Positions 16,040-24,490 of a stretch of DNA of 53,042 nucleotides are shown one piece after another. The notes beneath the pieces were generated by a model. It was given only the letters and a program-made list of their open reading frames with translations. It did not search any database and had not been told where the DNA came from. The DNA is from Agrococcus sp. KRD186 (GTDB lineage: Bacteria > Actinomycetota > Actinomycetes > Actinomycetales > Microbacteriaceae): assembly GCF_017168255.1 (NCBI RefSeq), contig NZ_JABFAP010000001.1, positions 13,739 through 66,780 of the forward strand, read 5' to 3'. A program made the position numbers and the translations under genes. Position 1 is the stretch's first letter; every line of letters begins with the position of its first letter.

Positions 16040-17455
16040 GAGTTGAGTCCCGCATAGTGGTGTAACGCCGGTGGCGCGGCTCGTCACGATGACGTAGACG
16101 CGGTCACCGTGTGATCCTTCGAGGAATCTCCTACAACCCACTCGAATGGAGTCATCACGATGACCGCTCCTCATATTGTCGACCCTGCCGGCGTGCTGGC
16201 AGAAGCCCTGACCGACGCGTTGCCGGATCTGATGCGCTCGCTGTTGCAGACGATGATCAACGCGTTGCTGTCTGCCGACGCCGACGCGGTCGTCGGCGCC
16301 GAATGGGGCCAGCCCAGCCCCGACCGCACGACGCATCGCAACGGCTACCGGCACCGCCCGCTCGACACGCGCGTCGGCACGGTCGATGTCGCGATCCCGA
16401 AGCTGCGGCAGGGCACCTACTTCCCTGACTGGCTGCTCGAGCGGCGCAAGCGTGCCGAGACCGCGCTGATCACCGTCGTCGCCGACTGCTACCTCGCCGG
16501 CGTCTCCACCCGGCGGATGGACAAGCTGGTGAAGACGCTCGGCATCCACTCGCTGTCGAAGTCGCAGGTCTCGCGCATGGCGGCCGATCTCGACGAGCAC
16601 GTCGAGCAGTTCCGGCACCGGCCGCTGGATGAGGCGGGACCATTCACGTTCGTCGCCGCCGACGCGCTCACGATGAAGGTCCGCGAAGGCGGGCGCGTGA
16701 TCAATGCCGTCGTGCTGGTCGCTACCGGCGTCAACGCCGACGGGCGCCGCGAGGTGCTCGGCATGCGCGTGGCCACCAGCGAGACCGGGCCGGCCTGGAA
16801 CAGCTTCTTCGCCGACCTTGTCGCCCGCGGCCTGACCGGCGTGCGACTGGTCACCTCCGACGCCCACCAGGGCCTGGTGGAGGCGATCGCCGCGAACCTC
16901 CCAGGGGCCAGCTGGCAGCGCTGCAGAACGCACTACGCGGTGAACCTCATGTCCGTCACGCCCAAGAACCTCTGGCCAGCCGTGAAGGCGATGCTGCACT
17001 CCGTCTACGATCAGCCAGACCGAGACGCCGTCCACGCTCAGTTCGATCGACTGCTCGACTACGTCGACGGGAAGCTGCCCGACGCGTTCGAGCACCTCGA
17101 CGCGGCGCGCGCCGTCATCCTCGCCTTCGCGCAGTTCCCCGAAGGCCTCTGGCAGCAGATCTGGTCGAACAACCCGAACGAGCGCCTGAACCGCGAGATC
17201 CGTCGCCGCACCGACTCCGTCGGCATCTTCCCAAACCGCGACGCCATCACCCGCCTGGTCGGCGCGGTCCTGGCGGAGCAGACCGACGAATGGGCCGAAG
17301 GGCGCCGCTACCTCGGCCTCGAGATGCTCGCCAAGAGCCGCCTCACACTCGTGGCCGACACCGGAAGCGAGGTGACCACCGAACCCGCCCTCCAGCTCTC
17401 CGCCTAACCAGCCAGAACGAAGGACACCGCTACACCACTACCGGGGACTTGACCC
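16040..17455 (+). mobile_element. IS256-family insertion sequence B
   Basis: One intact transposase on the plus strand between imperfect inverted ends: GTTGAGTCCCGCATAGTGGT at the left and a matching inverted copy at about 17430-17455. It is oriented opposite to element A and lies only a few bases from it. No 8-bp direct repeat is visible around it. Borders are uncertain by about 5-20 bp because of sequence left from element A. Confidence 0.8.
16160..17407 (+). CDS. IS256-family transposase (element B)
   Basis: 415 residues. [20 protein letters not shown] and [20 protein letters not shown] form the N-terminus. The DDE residues lie in [30 protein letters not shown] and [20 protein letters not shown]. 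Complete and apparently functional. Element A's transposase is a distinct subtype, so these are two separate arrivals. Confidence 0.95.
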   Translation: MTAPHIVDPAGVLAEALTDALPDLMRSLLQTMINALLSADADAVVGAEWGQPSPDRTTHRNGYRHRPLDTRVGTVDVAIPKLRQGTYFPDWLLERRKRAETALITVVADCYLAGVSTRRMDKLVKTLGIHSLSKSQVSRMAADLDEHVEQFRHRPLDEAGPFTFVAADALTMKVREGGRVINAVVLVATGVNADGRREVLGMRVATSETGPAWNSFFADLVARGLTGVRLVTSDAHQGLVEAIAANLPGASWQRCRTHYAVNLMSVTPKNLWPAVKAMLHSVYDQPDRDAVHAQFDRLLDYVDGKLPDAFEHLDAARAVILAFAQFPEGLWQQIWSNNPNERLNREIRRRTDSVGIFPNRDAITRLVGAVLAEQTDEWAEGRRYLGLEMLAKSRLTLVADTGSEVTTEPALQLSA

Positions 17456-17474
17456 ACTCAGCGGGACGTCACCC
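17454..17474. repeat. Detached inverted end of IS256 element A
   Basis: These 21 bp are the exact reverse complement of 14632-14652, the left end of element A, but lie beyond element B. They are best read as the original right tip of A, displaced by insertion of B, or as a scar of a third related copy. Confidence 0.75.
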
Positions 17475-17475
17475 A

Positions 17476-17765
17476 GCGATGGGGCGGCCGGTGAGGCTGC
17501 TCTAGCGCAAGCGCCAATGGTGCTGCCAAGAGCTCACCTGCGAAGTGGTGACGTTCCTCGAGCAGGACGAGCGCATCGCGGCGCCGCGATCGAAGCTGAT
17601 GAGGCGGGCTTCGTGGTGGGCGATCGAGCAGATCCGCTCTGAGCACGCGTCTGTGAGCGGCATCCGGCGGCAGCTGGGCACCGCCTGGCGGACCGTCTGG
17701 CAGCGGCCGCTACTGGAAGCGGCCGAGGCGGACCCTGCCCGGTTCGACGACGTGACGATCCTAGT
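17476..17765 (+). pseudogene. ISL3-type transposase, N-terminal relic
   Basis: Degenerate frame starting GRPVRLL, one stop codon (TAG 17503), then RKRQWCCQELTCEVVTFLEQ, DERIAAPRSKLMRRASWWAI and GTAWRTVWQRPLLEAAEADP followed by ARFDDVTIL. This is the zinc-finger and helix-turn-helix part of an ISL3 (IS1001/IS204-type) transposase. It stops just before the first catalytic Asp. The missing next part of the same kind of protein is found on the same strand at 22480-22605. Confidence 0.8.
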
Positions 17766-17854
17766 ATCCGAGCCTCATCTTTGTGAAGTGGATACTGCTC
17801 GTTCCACTTGCGGTGCTCAATGACCGGCCGTTGCGGCCTAGCCTTCGCTCGTCA

Positions 17855-19108
17855 CTACCCGTTAGTTTCATCCGGAGCGCTTTGGCCGAGAGGGCGTCCG
17901 CCACTTCGACCTCGCAATCCCGCTGTGATCCCAGCCAATAGCGCGAAAGTGTATCCGATCACTGATCCCCAAGCCGCTCCGAATGCTCCGAAAATTGGGA
18001 TCAGGACGACATAGGAGATCACGGACGCTACCATGCCAGTGACCTCGACGAACGACGCAGATCGTGTGCGATCTTCAGCGATAAGCATACCCTGTTGCAC
18101 CCGCGTGCAACTGTAAATTGCTGCAGCCACGATGAGCGGCGGAAGTAGCGCCAGTGACTCACGATAATCCGGCAGCCACCGTGAAATTACCAGCCAGCAC
18201 ACAAGCGCGGCACAGGTCGCCATTGCTGCACCAAACAGACCCGCGACAAAAATAGACCAAAGAAACCTGGAGCGCGTCGGAGGATTCCTCTTCCACTGAC
18301 GCAATGCGGCGTCAGCGTACTGCTTTACTGGGGCACTAGCCAGCTCCGTCGCTGTCGCGACCAGCACGTAAAGCCCTAGTTGCGAACTAGAACTAAGAAA
18401 CGGCAGTAGCAGCCGGTCAGAGCGAAGCATGGCGGTATTGCCAAGGCTTGCCGGCAACAGTTCGAGACCCAGCCGCGAGAGTTTGCCGGGCGGAAGATCG
18501 AGGCTGGCGGGCGCCGCGCGACCTGCTGCTCCACTCAGGAGCAAAACCAACGCAGTGATGGCCGCGCTCGTGACATATACGGTCGCCCAAGCTGTGACAC
18601 CCGAGACATCCGCCATCGCCAAGACACCGGCACCCAGAAGGAGGCATACCTGAATCAGAACCGTAATGCCTACAAAGGGCTTCCATTGACCGCTAATTAT
18701 GTAGCTGACTCGCGCGGTCCGTCCCCAAAGACTCACCAAAGCGAAGACAGCTCCAAGCGCAATCAGCGCCAGAAGTGTGTAGTTGACTCCCGTTAGGACT
18801 GCCAGCATGCCCACAGATAGGACCAACGCCGCAAGTGTGGCGATTGAGGGACTGAGAAGCCGTATCTGCAATCGATTGACAGCGTGGAAGTTGCCGTCGA
18901 TGTGCACTGTTGCGGGTCGTTCAAGTCCCAGCATCGCAAGAGTAGTCGCGAGATAGCCCAATTGCAGCCATAGAGCGAGATCCCCGCGTTCCGCTGGTGT
19001 CATCACGAAAGCAGCGAGGAAGCTGACGCCGAACGCTGCAACGGCTGCTACCATCTGCGACGCGAACAGCAGGGCTGTAGGGATCGAAGCGCCCCTCACG
19101 CTACTCAT
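17855..19108 (-). CDS. wzx: Polysaccharide flippase (Wzx/MATE-like)
   Basis: About 417 residues and roughly 12 hydrophobic segments, starting SIPTALLFASQMVAAVAAFG and ending in GSVIGYTFALLAGITAGLRG with a charged tail. There is little sequence motif beyond the membrane pattern, as usual for Wzx. ATG 19108 is taken as the start; an in-frame GTG at 19156 is possible. It lies 161 bp downstream of the wzy gene on the same strand. Together they would translocate and polymerise lipid-linked repeat units made by the operon at 22.8-29.5 kb. GC content is slightly lower than in the flanks, consistent with exchange of the cassette. Confidence 0.85.
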   Translation of the reverse strand: MSSVRGASIPTALLFASQMVAAVAAFGVSFLAAFVMTPAERGDLALWLQLGYLATTLAMLGLERPATVHIDGNFHAVNRLQIRLLSPSIATLAALVLSVGMLAVLTGVNYTLLALIALGAVFALVSLWGRTARVSYIISGQWKPFVGITVLIQVCLLLGAGVLAMADVSGVTAWATVYVTSAAITALVLLLSGAAGRAAPASLDLPPGKLSRLGLELLPASLGNTAMLRSDRLLLPFLSSSSQLGLYVLVATATELASAPVKQYADAALRQWKRNPPTRSRFLWSIFVAGLFGAAMATCAALVCWLVISRWLPDYRESLALLPPLIVAAAIYSCTRVQQGMLIAEDRTRSASFVEVTGMVASVISYVVLIPIFGAFGAAWGSVIGYTFALLAGITAGLRGRSGGRPLGQSAPDETNG

Positions 19109-19269
19109 TGTCGTCCCATCGAGTGAAATTTCGATTCCTAGCCCTCGAGATGTCACTCCTCGCCGGGGCCGCTAAACAGCGTATCGCGCTAAGGCTCCGG
19201 GCTCGGACATGGTCAAGTGAAGGCTGCAGACACAGCCTCGGCGTACCGAGCTCGATCTCGGTTCGGCGC

Positions 19270-20532
19270 CTACGTTCGTTGCAGATCGCGCTCCTCAAGC
19301 CTGTCTTCGATGTGGTCGCGTTGACTGGTTGTGACGGTCGCCGCGACAGCGAGGAAGAACCACATGAACCGTGAGTCGTAGTAGTCGCCCGAGAACATTG
19401 ACGCGAAGAGCAGGTATGCACCGGCGAGGAGCGCAGTGAACGCTGCGGGCTGCATCGGGCGCACTCTGGTGGCGGCGATCGCGAATGCGGCCAGTGTGCC
19501 GATCAAAAGGGCTGCCCCGATTGAACCACCTTCTCCTGCAGTCGCGAGGAGCAGATTGTGTGGGTATTCGAAGACGCTCCCTCTGGGCTGCAACGCGTAG
19601 TATCCGTCAAGCCCGACGCCACCGACCGGGTTCTGGTTGTAGAGGACGAGGATCTGTTCGAAGATGCTCGTGCGCCCCGACGTGTAACCCTCGACGATGG
19701 TTTGCTGGATGTAGCGGTCCTGTACGAACCGAAAAATCGCGCCGCCGTCCGAGGCGGCAGCAATCGCGGCAACGACGCCAGCTGCAAGGCCGAAGCGCAG
19801 GAAACGCTTGCCGCCGAGCCGTTGTACGATCGGGATCAAGAAGAGAACGACGACGATGGCGGCCGACAGTAGCCCGCCACGACTACCGGAAAGCGCCGCG
19901 CCAACCGCAAACAACGGGACTGCGAAAAGAGGCCATGACTTCTTGCGGCTGGCGGTCAGGAACAGCGCAGCGATGGCAGCGAGCAGCATGATTCGCACGA
20001 ACACGTTGGGGCCGCCACCGAACGCCGAGTAACGGCCCTGCGCCCCGGGCCCCTCAAGCATTGCTGCGGCAAAGTAGATGACTCCAGTCCAAAACACCCA
20101 CGTCCATAGCCGCGCAACGACCTGTGCCGGCAACGCGGCCATCAAGTGGAACCCGAGCAAAAGGAAACCCGCGAGCAGTCCGAGGTCGAGCAGATTGTCG
20201 GCGGTGCGTGCGCCAGCAGGCGCCCATCCGGCCGACATCGCCATCCATGAGAGCCAAGCGAGGAAGAACGCGATGCTCGTATGCGGCAACCGCGTCTTAA
20301 CGTACCGGTGTGCGACCGCAAACCACCACATCCATGCCAGGCCGATTGCGTAGATTGCCGCCAAACGAAGGTCGAGCGCTGGAAGTGAAGAGCTGATCCG
20401 GTCGAGCGTGAACCTACCCGCCAGTAGTGCGACGTAGAGACCGAACAGCAGTGCTGTCCCGAGGTGGACGTGGAAGGGTTCACGCGCGAGCGGTGCGGGC
20501 GGCACATGAGCTTGCTGGGTCGTCGCAGTCAT
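19270..20532 (-). CDS. wzy: O-antigen polymerase/ligase (Wzy-like)
   Basis: 420 residues from ATG 20532 with about 11 membrane helices. A large external loop carries the family motif VFEYPHNLLLATAGEGGSIG near residues 325-345 and, before it, SGRTSIFEQILVLYNQNPVG. This is the O-antigen ligase/polymerase (Wzy_C-type) pattern. It links lipid-borne repeat units into polymer on the outer face of the membrane. A dead relative lies at 12640-14631, so this copy may have replaced that one. The frame is open for 150 nt further upstream but that stretch lacks coding character. Confidence 0.88.
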   Translation of the reverse strand: MTATTQQAHVPPAPLAREPFHVHLGTALLFGLYVALLAGRFTLDRISSSLPALDLRLAAIYAIGLAWMWWFAVAHRYVKTRLPHTSIAFFLAWLSWMAMSAGWAPAGARTADNLLDLGLLAGFLLLGFHLMAALPAQVVARLWTWVFWTGVIYFAAAMLEGPGAQGRYSAFGGGPNVFVRIMLLAAIAALFLTASRKKSWPLFAVPLFAVGAALSGSRGGLLSAAIVVVLFLIPIVQRLGGKRFLRFGLAAGVVAAIAAASDGGAIFRFVQDRYIQQTIVEGYTSGRTSIFEQILVLYNQNPVGGVGLDGYYALQPRGSVFEYPHNLLLATAGEGGSIGAALLIGTLAAFAIAATRVRPMQPAAFTALLAGAYLLFASMFSGDYYDSRFMWFFLAVAATVTTSQRDHIEDRLEERDLQRT

Positions 20533-20751
20533 TGTGCCGAATCTATCGGATGATGGCTCACCGCGACCTGCCACCGCCGCGTGGTCGACCGGCTTACAAT
20601 CCCGTCCCAGTGAGTGATGGAGCTCCTCAATGGCGTGCGGGCCAACTGAATCGATCCGATTACGCGTCAGCCTGTATCCCACGACTGTTGACCGAGCCCT
20701 AGACGAAGGGGCCGAGACGGGAAGACGCTCGTGGTGTCAGTGGAGAAGAAG

Positions 20752-21003
20752 TGTCAACGGCCAGTAGGAATTGCCCATTGGCGGCCAGCAGAAGTGCCCG
20801 CTGGTGGCCATGAGAACTGCCCGTTCGCGGCCAGGAGTTCTGCCCACCGGGTTGTGGTGGCCCTGGCCGCGTAGGGCGCGCGACGACGCGCGGAGCGGAA
20901 CCATCAGACGTGGGCAGAACTCGTGGCCACCAGCGGGCAGATCTGCTGGCCATCTACGGGCAGTTCTCGTGACCGCCTACGGGCAGTTTCACATGGCCGC
21001 CAA
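20752..21003. mobile_element. IS21-type MITE-like element with fourfold terminal repeats
   Basis: About 250 bp with no gene. At the left, four 23-24-bp direct repeats run in tandem (20759-20852), each GGCCA, then a GAA-type core, then TGCCC (for example GGCCAGCAGAAGTGCCCGCT). At the right (20911-21000) four more occur in inverted orientation. The centre of some 55 bp is GC-rich. Multiple terminal repeats at both ends are typical of IS21-family elements, and here istA and istB are missing, so it looks like an internally deleted, non-autonomous derivative. Confidence 0.7.
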
Positions 21004-21114
21004 CAAAGAAGGCCGCAGTAGTCCTGAACGCGCTGACCGAGGAGGTCGGGTCGCGGGTCTGCTGCACGTGTAGATGACATCTGATCTGGCCTGCCCGATG
21101 GGCGAGCCTGGAAG

Positions 21115-21160
21115 GATGCCATCGTGCCAAGCCCTACCCGAGTGAGTTCCGTGACGTGAC
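21115..21160 (+). pseudogene. IS3-family OrfA start remnant
   Basis: After a short ATG-like beginning the frame reads AKPYPSEFRDVT, the common start of IS3 OrfA proteins (KPYPSEFR). It ends within about 12 codons at the IS30 border. The IS3 OrfB tail at 22640-22810 on the same strand may be the other end of the same old element. Confidence 0.45.
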
Positions 21161-21185
21161 GGCGCTCAGCGAAGTTCCCCAGAGT

Positions 21186-22461
21186 TGCTCGGCGGATTCC
21201 AGCGGTCGTAGCTACACGGCCGTGGCCTGAAGGTTAGCGAACAGGTCGTGGGGTGTGTGCCAGCCGAGCGTTTTCCGGGGGCGACGGTTGAGCTCGTTGC
21301 TCACTCTCTGAAGGCCTTCGACGCTGTGCACGCGGAGGTTCGTACCCTTCGGGAAGTAGTCGCGCAGTAGGCCGTTCGTGTTCTCATTGGTGGGCCGCTG
21401 CCAGGGCTTCCCGGGGTCGCAGAAGAACACCGGCATGCCGACGGCTTGCGCCACGGTGTGGTGGTGGCTCATCTCGCTGCCCTGGTCCCAGGTCAGCGAC
21501 TTCCGCATCGACGGCGGCAACGCACTGAACGTCGCGATGAGTTGGTCGCGAATCGCGCCAGCGCGTGAGTCGCCATCGAGGTGGAGCAGGATCGTGTAGC
21601 GGAATGTGCGTTCGACCAGTGTGCCGATTGCGGAGCGGTTGAACGCGCCCACGATGCAATCGCCTTCCCAATGGCCGGGCTCGATGCGATTCAGGACCGT
21701 TGCGGGCCTCTGGTCGATCGGGGTGATCGGCACCACGAACCGTGGTCGACGCTGATCGCCACGACGACGCGGACGTCGATGGAGCCGCCCGGTGCGTAGC
21801 ACCGCGCCTGCATCGCGGGCGATCACCTTGCTCGGGGAGTAGAGCGCCTGGTAGATCGTCTCGACCGCGATGCGCTCACCATGCTGGGCGGCGAGGTCGT
21901 GGACGATCTGCTCGGGGCTCCAGCGCTTGTCCAGATACGCCAGCACCAGCAGCCGCAGCCGGTCGTCGGTCTCGAGCCGTCGACGTTTGGGACGTGGCCG
22001 ACGTGCCCGCATCAAAGCCTGCGCGGTGTACGGGTGGTAAGCGCCGTCGCTGGCGCGGTTGCGGGTCAACTCACGCGCCACCGTGGAGACGGCCCGGCCG
22101 AGTTCCGCGGCGATCGCGCGGGCAGACTTGCCAAGCCGGGTGCCATCCGCGATGAGCACTCGCTCCGCCTCGCTCAGATACCGGCCAGAGTCGGGCGCAC
22201 GCTGGTAGCGTCCGACGACGGGTTCGACGACGCGAGAGCCGGTCTCCGTGACGATCACTCCGCCGTTCTTCCACCAGTGCCCGGTCTTGCGGTCGATCCC
22301 GAGACGCCGACACGCTTCCGAGATCGAGACACCCTGCTGCAGCAACTTCGCGAATGCGCGCTGCTTGTCCACCATCGGCTGTCGTCCAGGACGACGTGTT
22401 GAACCAGATCGCATACCTACCTACCTCAGGTGTAGCTACGACCGCTGGAATCCGCCGAGCA
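21186..22461 (-). mobile_element. IS30-family insertion sequence (1276 bp)
   Basis: Bounded by exact 31-bp inverted repeats at 21186-21216 and 22431-22461 (outer bases TGCTCGGCGGATTCCAGC). It holds one intact transposase. The short flanks do not show an obvious 2-3-bp duplication. It separates fragments of IS3 (left and right) and lies about 20 bp from an ISL3 fragment, so it probably landed in an older IS nest. Confidence 0.92.
21212..22414 (-). CDS. IS30-family transposase
   Basis: 400 residues. An N-terminal helix-turn-helix (GVSISEACRRLGIDRKTGHW) is followed by the IS30 second HTH (KSARAIAAELGRAVSTVARE) with LTRNRASDGAYHP. The DDE core has EPGHWEGDCIVGAFNRSAIG, LTWDQGSEMSHH and the closing PTNENTNGLLRDYFPKGT. 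Complete, so the element may be active. Confidence 0.95.
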   Translation of the reverse strand: MRSGSTRRPGRQPMVDKQRAFAKLLQQGVSISEACRRLGIDRKTGHWWKNGGVIVTETGSRVVEPVVGRYQRAPDSGRYLSEAERVLIADGTRLGKSARAIAAELGRAVSTVARELTRNRASDGAYHPYTAQALMRARRPRPKRRRLETDDRLRLLVLAYLDKRWSPEQIVHDLAAQHGERIAVETIYQALYSPSKVIARDAGAVLRTGRLHRRPRRRGDQRRPRFVVPITPIDQRPATVLNRIEPGHWEGDCIVGAFNRSAIGTLVERTFRYTILLHLDGDSRAGAIRDQLIATFSALPPSMRKSLTWDQGSEMSHHHTVAQAVGMPVFFCDPGKPWQRPTNENTNGLLRDYFPKGTNLRVHSVEGLQRVSNELNRRPRKTLGWHTPHDLFANLQATAV

Positions 22462-22479
22462 GAACTGGGGAATTTCAGT

Positions 22480-22605
22480 GAGCGCCGTCATCACCGCGGA
22501 CGCGGCCCCAAGGCATGGTCGATCTCACCCACGACGTCCACGGCCGGACGCGGGCGAGGCTGCTGGATCTGGTCCCTGGCCGCTCCGGCGGGGCCTACCG
22601 TTCCT
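22480..22605 (+). pseudogene. ISL3-type transposase, internal relic
   Basis: Two overlapping frames read HHRGRGPKA and then MVDLTHDVHGRTRARLLDLV followed by PGRSGGAYRSY. This is the segment after the first catalytic Asp in ISL3 proteins. It begins only some eight residues after the point where the relic at 17476-17765 ends, so both could be parts of one gene separated by 4.7 kb. Confidence 0.7.
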
Positions 22606-22639
22606 ACGGCTTCGGTGGGCGACGCCGACGAGACGCCGC

Positions 22640-22810
22640 GTCGACTGGGTTGCAGGTAGTCGCGAACAAGACCCAACTCATCCGCCGTAAGGGATCCTGG
22701 CGCGACGTCGGGCAGGTCGAGCTCGAAACCCTTCACTGGGTGCGTTGGTTCAACGGCCAGCGGACACACGGCCCGATTCACGACCTGATACCGGCCCGAG
22801 AGGACCCGAT
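22640..22810 (+). pseudogene. IS3-family OrfB C-terminal remnant
   Basis: The frame reads NKTQLIRRKGSWRDVGQVEL then ETLHWVRWFNGQRTHGPI, the C-terminal pattern of IS3 integrases (K.ELI, W....ELAT..WV.WFN..R.H). The preceding catalytic residues are missing. It is followed by an unusual G-rich run (22813-22827). Confidence 0.7.
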
Positions 22811-22841
22811 CCGGGGGGGGAGGGGGGACATCGCCGATGCG

Positions 22842-23534
22842 TCATACGTACTCGAGAACTGATCGGAGTTGACTCAACTCGCGAATCTCGATGTCGGCCT
22901 CGGCGCCGGGTTCGGGCTCGCTGCTAGCGTGCAATTGGCCAGCCGTGCGAAAACGGATAGCGGCCATGCCAGCGAGGTGTGCAGCTAGAAAATCCTTGGC
23001 AGGATTGTCGCCCACATACACCGCGTCGCGAGGGAGTATTCGCATCCGGCGGCATACCTCCAGCATCCCTGCAGGAGAGGGCTTCCACGCAGCACGACCA
23101 CCTAATTCATCACTCAGAACGACATGGAGCCCTTGCTCTGCCAGTCCAAGCGCACGAGCCTTTGCGGACTGCATCCCTAGTGGACCATCCGAAACCACTC
23201 CAACCGGCCCCTGGCTGCGGCACCAGGCGAGAACGTCCTGGACAGATTCCGCGAGCTTCACATCAGGGGCATGCTCTCGGTATATCTGCACACACTCTTG
23301 CGCCAGAAGAGCGTCGTCAATTCCATGGATCTCCAATAGCCGATTGTAGGCTCGACCACGGTGCTCCGAGTCAAAAATAGCCCACAACTCACCTTGCAGC
23401 TGGTTCGCTTTCAGCGAAATTCTGGGCGCCAACCAATTGGAAACGTGCTCGTAGCCACTCCGAACGTACTCGCGCTCTGGCATCAAAGTGTCGTCGATGT
23501 CAAAGACGACTGCGCGCACCTTTAGGATTGTCAC
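22842..23534 (-). CDS. HAD-family hydrolase
   Basis: 230 residues. Motif I is VVFDIDDTLMP (nucleophile Asp12, acid Asp14), motif II is in VGVVSDGPLGMQ, motif III Lys is in AAWKPSPAGM and motif IV is VYVGDNPAKDF. A helical cap lies between 30 and 100. This is a cytoplasmic phosphatase of the subfamily I type. GTG start overlaps the TGA of the ATP-grasp gene by 4 nt, so the two are translationally coupled. In this setting it probably dephosphorylates a sugar or precursor of the repeat unit; the substrate is unknown. Confidence 0.9.
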   Translation of the reverse strand: MTILKVRAVVFDIDDTLMPEREYVRSGYEHVSNWLAPRISLKANQLQGELWAIFDSEHRGRAYNRLLEIHGIDDALLAQECVQIYREHAPDVKLAESVQDVLAWCRSQGPVGVVSDGPLGMQSAKARALGLAEQGLHVVLSDELGGRAAWKPSPAGMLEVCRRMRILPRDAVYVGDNPAKDFLAAHLAGMAAIRFRTAGQLHASSEPEPGAEADIEIRELSQLRSVLEYV

Positions 23535-24475
23535 GGCCTATAGAACAACGAGTCGTCAAAACGAACCATGTGAAGACCAACATCTAGGGTCTTGACGGCC
23601 TCAGGTTCTCGACCTAACCAGCTGTCGACCAGAAGCCTGGCGACTGGCACGCCTGCAGCGACGGCCAGCGGGATGCCGCCTCCCATGCGAGCATTGATCT
23701 CGGTGACGCGAAAGGAGCCGTCGCTCGCGTACATTCCCTGGACCGTTATCGGACCCGATGGTTGCAAGGCTGTGACGACTTTGCCCACGATTTGTGTCAC
23801 CTCGGGGTCGTCGACGACCATGCCGCGGCTGACTTCGCCTCCTCGAATGGCCAGGCGCATGCGTTGAGCTGTCGCGAGAACCTCGCCACGTGCGCCGACC
23901 ACGACGTCCACTGTGATTTCAGATCCGGAAAGCGAGCGCTGAACAATCGGCGAATCGATGAAACTCGAAAAGAAAGCAAACTCATTCTCGGAGTTGACTT
24001 GAAAAGCATCGACGCCACCGCTGCCACGCCGTGGCTTAATAAAAAGCGGAAAATCCACTTCGCCTATAGACCCCGGAAGCCACGATTCCACGGTAGGTAT
24101 CCCGTGCTCGTTTAGCCATTGATAGGTAAGCCACTTGTCGGAAACGATTACGGCAGCATCAGGACCGACAGACGCCAGGGGTAAACGCGACGCGGTTCCA
24201 AGCGTATATACGTCCGGATCGATGAGAGGGAAGATCACGTTTACACCCCGCTCGTGGCAGATGTCGGAAATCACCTGCAGATACGCTGGATCGTCGGCTC
24301 GCGGCACTTTGATGACTGCGTGCTTCAATACTTGAGCGGCGGGCGAAAAAGGATCAATTTCAGTTCCCAGGACAGACAGATCCTCAGGATGCGCGCTTGC
24401 GTACTCCAAGAAGTGGCGAATCAGTTCAACTCGTCGCCCCACAGATGTGAAGAGAACGGTCAAGGCGGCAGTCAT
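23531..24475 (-). CDS. ATP-grasp enzyme (carbamoyl-phosphate-synthase-like)
   Basis: 314 residues from ATG 24475, selected because GGGGAAG stands 6 nt upstream. VLFTSVGRRVELIRHFLE forms the N-terminal Rossmann-like part. The ATP-binding core follows with FPLFIKPRRGSGGVDAFQV (lysine and glycine loop near 145-165), then ITVDVVVGARGEVLA and the metal site FRVTEINARMGGGIPLAVAA near 265. ATP-grasp proteins in glycan loci join an amino or carboxylic acid to a sugar or make carbamoyl-like links. It is coupled to the HAD phosphatase downstream and follows the sugar transferase upstream. Exact substrate unknown. Confidence 0.9.
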   Translation of the reverse strand: MTAALTVLFTSVGRRVELIRHFLEYASAHPEDLSVLGTEIDPFSPAAQVLKHAVIKVPRADDPAYLQVISDICHERGVNVIFPLIDPDVYTLGTASRLPLASVGPDAAVIVSDKWLTYQWLNEHGIPTVESWLPGSIGEVDFPLFIKPRRGSGGVDAFQVNSENEFAFFSSFIDSPIVQRSLSGSEITVDVVVGARGEVLATAQRMRLAIRGGEVSRGMVVDDPEVTQIVGKVVTALQPSGPITVQGMYASDGSFRVTEINARMGGGIPLAVAAGVPVARLLVDSWLGREPEAVKTLDVGLHMVRFDDSLFYRP

Positions 24476-24490
24476 TGCGTGCTTCCCCAA

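Noticed and set aside
16010-17095. 361-codon frame antisense to transposase B
   Set aside because: Shadow frame without start signals, within an IS.
14632-17474. Composite transposon made of the two IS256 elements
   Set aside because: The two transposases are different subtypes, and no passenger genes lie between them; a nested insertion explains the ends better.
20752-21003. CRISPR array
   Set aside because: Repeats are imperfect, contiguous without unique spacers, and inverted in the second half; no cas genes are present.
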